From Pascua guehoae (taxonomy: Eukaryota; Basidiomycota; Tremellomycetes; Trichosporonales; Trichosporonaceae), in assembly GCA_001600415.1 (NCBI GenBank), contig BCJX01000004.1:1631769-1695768 (forward strand): a stretch of DNA of 64,000 bases, written 5' to 3'. Both the position numbers and the translations under genes were made by a program. The notes under the pieces are model-generated. The model had not been told where the DNA came from and did not search any database. It was given only the letters and a program-made list of their open reading frames with translations. Shown piece after piece: positions 59,753 through 64,000 of this stretch (positions are counted from its first letter, which is position 1; every line of letters starts with the position of its first letter).

Positions 59753-62501
59753 ATGGTATCCAAATCAAAGGCTGGCAGCGCCGGAGCAGCTGCAGCCGCG
59801 CATCCTGCTGCTGCAGCGTCGCCGGGTGTCTCAGCCTCGGCCTCGACGCCGCGCAAGGACGTCCACCCTGCCAACATTGCGCCCAGCGCCGGCGGCACTG
59901 TAGAGCCCTCGGCTACAGGGAAGAAGGAGCGTAAGCTTGCATACCCACTTCCAAGCCTCCCGGCCCACACCGTCGACAATACCACGAGCTTCCTCCACTT
60001 TGTGATCCTCGCGTTGATCTGCGGTGCGGCCGTCGCCAGTCGTCTGTTCGCTGTCATCCGCTTTGAGAGTGTCATCCACGAGTTTGATCCGTGGTTCAAC
60101 TAGTGAGTTAGCTACCACTTTCATGACGTTCGTAAAGCTGACTCTCCAGCCGCGCGACCAAGGTACTCGTCAACGAGGGCTTCTACGTGCGTTACAGACG
60201 TGTCTTCTCTCTCTAGTTCCAGACTGACGATCCACAGGAGTTCTGGAACTGGTTTGACCCCACGGCATGGTACCCCCTCGGCCGTGCGGTTGGCGGCACC
60301 ATCTACCCCGGTCTCATGGTCACATCGGGACTTATTTGGAGCTTCCTTCAGTATATCAACATGCCCGTGGACATTCGCAACGTCTGTGTCCTTCTTGCCC
60401 CCGGCTTCTCGGGCCTGACCGCATTGGCAACATACCTGTGAGCAACTGCGATGCAGAGTGGACTCGCTCAGCTAACGCCCAGTTTCACGGCTGAGATGGC
60501 TACGCCTTCTGCTGGTCTTCTCGCTGCGGCCTTCATCGGCATCATTCCCGGTTATATTTCTCGTTCGGTTGCTGGTTCTTACGACAACGAGGCGATTGCC
60601 ATCTTCCTCCTCATGGCGACCTTCTTCCTCTGGATCAAGGCTGCCAAGACCGGCTCGGCGCTGTGGGGCACTGCTGCTGCGCTCTTCTACGGATGGATGG
60701 TCGCCGCGTGGGGTGGTTACGTGTTCATCACCAACATGGTGCCGCTGCACGTGTTCGTCCTCATCCTCATGGGCCGCTACACGAACCGCATCTACGTTGC
60801 CTACTCGAGCTGGTACGTGCTCGGCACAGTCGCGTCGATGCAGGTGCCCTTTGTCGAGTTCCTCCCCATCCGCACGTCGGAGGGTATGGCCGCGCTGGGT
60901 GTCTTTGGCCTCCTCCAGCTCATCGCCTTTGTCGAGACTGTCCGCCGTCTTGTCCCCGGCAAGCAGTTCCAGTTCCTTCTCCGCGCCTTTGTGGTGCTCG
61001 TCTTTATCATTTCGTTCGTTGCCCTCGTTGCCCTCACTTTCTCGGGCTGGATTGCGCCATGGACCGGTCGCTTTTACTCTCTTTGGGACACTGGCTACGC
61101 CAAGGTCCACAGTAAGTCGCGACACTCTGCCCCTGCTCACAGCAGTGCCTATTATTGCGTCCGTCTCCGAGCACCAGCCCACTGCTTGGCCCTCGTACTT
61201 CTTTGACCTTCACTTTTTGATCAGCGTGTTTGGCGCAGGTCTCTTCTGGTGCTTCTTCGACCTCACGGACGAGCACGTCTTTGTTATTATCTACGCCGTG
61301 TTCAGCGCGTACTTTTCGGGTGTCATGGTCCGCGTAAGTACCTCTAGCATCAATCATATCCCTCGTGCGGAGCTAATACCACAGCTCATGCTCGTTCTCA
61401 CCCCGGTGGTGTGTGTCACTGCGGCCATGGCCATTTCCAAGCTCCTCGACGTTTACATGGACCCCGTTGTCCCTGAGAGTGCCGACGACGTTCCTCAGTC
61501 CAAGAAGGCGGCAAAGAAGGCTGCCAACAAGCAGCCCCAGCCTGCCTTTGAGTTTACTGGCCTCTTCTCTGGCAAGAGGTCGAACGGCATCTATGGCCTC
61601 GACTCGCGCCTCGCTGTGGTCGCTGCCGTGTCATTCCTTTTGTGCATGTTTGTGCGCCATTGCACATTCGTCACATCCTCGGCCTACTCGTCGCCCTCGG
61701 TCGTGCTCTCGTCGCGTAACGCCGACGGCAGCAACAATATCATTGACGACTTCCGTGAGGCCTACTACTGGCTCCGTCAGAACACGGAGGAGGACGCCGT
61801 CATCATGTCGTGGTGGGACTATGGTTACCAGATTGCTGGCATGGCCGACCGCGTCACTCTTGTGGACAACAACACGTGGAACAACAGTGAGTTACAATCA
61901 AACGAACGCTTTCTAACCCATCAGCCCACATTGCCACTGTCGGCAAGGCAATGGCCTCGAACGAGGACGTTGCATACCCGATCCTCCGCCGCCACGACGT
62001 CGACTATGTTCTTGTCATCTTTGGTGGCCTGCTTGGCTACTCTGGCGACGACATTAACAAGTTCCTCTGGATGGTGCGCATTGCGCAGGGCGAGTGGCCC
62101 GACGAGGTCGTCGAGCAGACCTACTTTACCCCTCGTGGCGAGTATGCTGTTGACGAGCGCGCGTCGCCGGCCATGCGCAACTCGCTCATGTACAAGATGA
62201 GCTACCACCGGTGAGCTAGATTATTGATGTTTGGATCATAGCTGACATCAGCTTCCCCGAGCTGTACGGCGGCCACCCGGCGCAGGACCGCGTGCGCGGC
62301 CAGCGCATCCCGCCAACGGGCACGCACCAGGAGCTCGAGACGATTGAGGAGGCGTTTACGTCTGAGAACTGGATTGTGCGCATCTACGCGGTCAAGAAGG
62401 AGGATCCCTTTGGCCGCCCGCACAAGGACGCCAACGCGTTCAAGGCAGGCAAGCTGCTCAAGAGTGCGCCGTCGCAGGAGGGTGGTGGCAAGCGTAGGTA
62501 G
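59753..62501 (+). CDS. STT3: Oligosaccharyltransferase catalytic subunit STT3
   Basis: Transfers the lipid-linked glycan to Asn-X-Ser/Thr in the ER lumen; essential for N-glycosylation. Exons 59753-60102, 60150-60186, 60238-60437, 60483-61111, 61146-61333, 61385-61886, 61925-62210, 62252-62501 give 813 residues. After an Ala/Ser-rich cytoplasmic start of about 75 residues come the first helix and [13 protein letters not shown] (metal-binding Asp at 112). Then follow [27 protein letters not shown], the external-loop motif [18 protein letters not shown] (about 411-428), and the hallmark [10 protein letters not shown] (WWDYG at 611-615). [19 protein letters not shown] and DYVLVIFGG follow. NNTWNNTH offers glycosylation sequons as in other STT3 proteins. 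A Lys-rich end (KRR) is usual. All introns are 34-51 nt. Confidence 0.98.
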
Positions 62502-62916
62502 ACGAGGTAGGCATAGAAGGCTCTACCTGGAGCGCATGTGGAAGAGTAGATAAAAGCGCTAGCCGCGTAGACATGCATCAGTGTAGATCGGAGGTGTCTA
62601 GAGATGGTGCGTGGCAGAGTCGGCGGCTGTGCTCTGGCATTTCGGGTAAGAGCTTGATTCGAAGGTGAGCGTATGCATGGCCTCCTGCTGTATTGTGAGC
62701 TGGTGTGGTGCCCAGGAAGAGGAAGGTTCTCTGCATGCATGCGAGTCATTCTCGGTCATGGTGGTCTCAGCTCTCCGCCGCGCCCTTGCACGCCGCGCCA
62801 CAACATACGCGTCGTCACCAGTCGGCCACCCGGGTAGCAAAGTGGACGGCCTCCACTTTTGGCCCCCATCGCTGACCAACATTTTTGTTTATCTTCCACT
62901 CGTCGTCATCGTCCCA
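62502..62916. other. STT3 3' region and sirtuin promoter
   Basis: 415 bases between tandem plus-strand genes. Apart from a pyrimidine-rich stretch just before the sirtuin ATG I see nothing specific. Confidence 0.5.
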
Positions 62917-64000
62917 ATGGTCCGCATATCCATCCCCACCCTGCCTGTGCGGCCCCCCCGGCCCCCGACGGCACTCACGCTCCTCCCAGAGTCCGAAGCC
63001 GGCGCGCACCTGGGCCGCTTCCTGCAGCGTGGCGAGGGACGCACGCTCGTCGTCACGGGCGCGGGTGTCAGTGTCGACTCTGGCATTCGCGCGTACCGCG
63101 GCAAGCAGGGCGCGTATAGTAATCCCAACTATCAGTAGGTTTGGGGGTGGAAGAGAGGAATACACCAGGGTGTGGGGGTTGCTGACGCGTCCTCTTCACC
63201 TCTTGCGCTCGTTTATTATCTGGCTCGTCTGCTCGTGTCCAGGCCAATCTTCTACGGCGAGCTGGTGGAGAACTCGCCGCGCGGCGAGATGTTCAGGTAC
63301 GTCTGTCCCGACTGCCGACTGCCGCCTCTGACGCGCAGGAAACGATGTACGTTGGCACCCTCCCGTCGGCGAGCCATTTGTTTGCCATCCTAGCCCAACC
63401 CCGAGCCACACCAAGTACCGTAAAGCTGACGCCAGACTGGGCCCGCTCCTTCCTCGGCGTAAGCCCCTTGCTCTCTACCCTCACCCCTTCTAACGACCCC
63501 AGTACCCGCCCGTCCGCTTAGCCCAGCCCAACCCGACGCACATCTACATTGCGGCGCTGCAGACGCTCGGCCTCGCGCCGGGGCTCATTACGCAAAACGT
63601 CGACAATCTGCACCGCAAGGCGCTCGCGCGCGTCCGCGCCGCGCTCGACGGGGCGCCGCGCGATTTCTGGACAGATCCCGAGCACCTCGAGGCGGCGGCC
63701 AGGATACATAGCGGACGCGTCGAGCCAAAGTCGCCCACGCCGATTCTCGAGCTGCATGGGACACTCGTCAAGACGCACTGCTTACAGCACCTGCATGAGG
63801 GGAGCAGGGATGCGTGGCAGGCCATGCTGGCTGAGCGGAATCCGGTGTGGGGTGAGGCGCTTAGGGAGATGGAGGACGGGCGGTGAGTGTTGAGTGTTGA
63901 GTGTTGAGAGTGTTGAGAGTGTTGAGAGTGTTGAGAGTTGAGAGTGTTGAGTGTTGAGTGTTTAGTGTTGAGTGTTGAGTGTTGAGTGTTGAGTGTTGAG
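62917..64000 (+). CDS. Sirtuin (NAD-dependent protein deacylase), 3' end outside window
   Basis: Sir2-family enzyme of SIRT4-like (class II) type. Exons 62917-63134, 63243-63296, 63339-63346, 63436-63458, 63503-63882, then a donor at 63883 whose acceptor lies beyond the window. About 228 residues are visible. Motifs: VVTGAGVSVDSGIRAYRG (NAD site, 45-62), NPNYQPIFY, RKRYWARSFLGYPPVR (made continuous only by an 8-nt exon 3), LITQNVDNLHRKA (129-141) and LELHGTLV with the catalytic His at 186. About 40 residues (142-181) are inserted between the Asn/Asp and His motifs, where relatives are usually short. The first zinc pair reads CLQH rather than CxxC. Location (mitochondrial or other) is not evident; there is only a short basic/hydrophobic N-terminus. 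Confidence 0.9.
63883..64000. repeat. GTTGAGT heptamer minisatellite starting at a splice donor
   Basis: About 16 copies of GTTGAGT, with GTTGAGA variants and one GTTTAGT, run from the donor GTGAGT of the sirtuin exon 5 to the end of the window. Confidence 0.9.

Noticed and set aside
63883..64000. Heptamer array as a telomere or chromosome end
   Set aside because: Unit GTTGAGT is not a known fungal telomere repeat, starts at a splice donor inside a gene, and the window edge is arbitrary.
1..64000. tRNA, rRNA, snRNA or transposable-element genes
   Set aside because: Reading for tRNA B-box-like sequence, conserved 5S or U-snRNA blocks and reverse transcriptase or transposase motifs gave nothing convincing; a covariance-model scan would be decisive.

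Overview
This window reads as chromosomal DNA of a basidiomycete yeast, most likely a tremellomycete and possibly from Trichosporonales. It is GC-rich, with strong C/G preference at third codon positions. Genes carry many short GT-AG introns, most with a CTAAC or CTGAC branch-like motif just before the AG. The gene set includes alpha-1,3-glucan synthase, MED13, DBP5 and STT3. The species cannot be fixed from the sequence alone. There is no sign of plasmid, phage, bacterial operon, CRISPR or retroelement, and I found no convincing tRNA or rRNA gene.

Layout, left to right. 1-2717 is a gene-free stretch ending in a pyrimidine-rich leader with a 40-N assembly gap. 2718-10463 (+) is a nine-exon alpha-1,3-glucan synthase. 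12316-14242 (+) is a BTB-like protein with a 793-nt intron. 14788-19421 (+) is Mediator subunit MED13. 20228-22392 (-) is a GPI-anchored six-hairpin glycosidase of GH88/GH105 type. 24314-26696 (+) is a divergent beta-tubulin in 16 exons. 28220-30329 (-) is an unrecognised Ser/Arg- and Pro-rich protein. 31815-34767 (-) is a NIPA-type Mg2+ transporter. 37604-38909 (+) is a small SCP2 sterol-carrier protein in five exons. 40093-43528 (-) is a large unrecognised protein. 47183-49769 (-) is the mRNA-export helicase DBP5. 50628-53457 (-) is a receptor-like single-pass protein with C-terminal leucine-rich repeats. 54826-58201 (-) is a helical/low-complexity protein that may have a BAR-like N-terminus. 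59753-62501 (+) is the oligosaccharyltransferase catalytic subunit STT3. 62917 onward (+) is a sirtuin whose 3' end lies outside the window.

There is no gene cluster in the biosynthetic sense. Several products do meet at the cell surface or secretory pathway: glucan synthase, GPI-anchored glycosidase, STT3, the LRR membrane protein and the Mg2+ transporter. The rest are housekeeping or regulatory (MED13, DBP5, tubulin, SCP2, sirtuin). Intergenic spacers are long, up to 3.6 kb, and rich in micro- and minisatellites.

The observations most worth following are these. The beta-tubulin has lost the usual residues at the three classical benzimidazole positions and is built with 9-, 13- and 16-nt exons. 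The sirtuin has an 8-nt exon, a roughly 40-residue insertion and a C-x2-H in place of the first zinc Cys pair. The LRR membrane protein carries an alternating-histidine tract. The glycosidase has a Kex2-like RRRRKR site in its linker. The NIPA transporter has a His/Asp/Glu repeat in its tail. All exon coordinates were derived by hand from splice signals and frame continuity.
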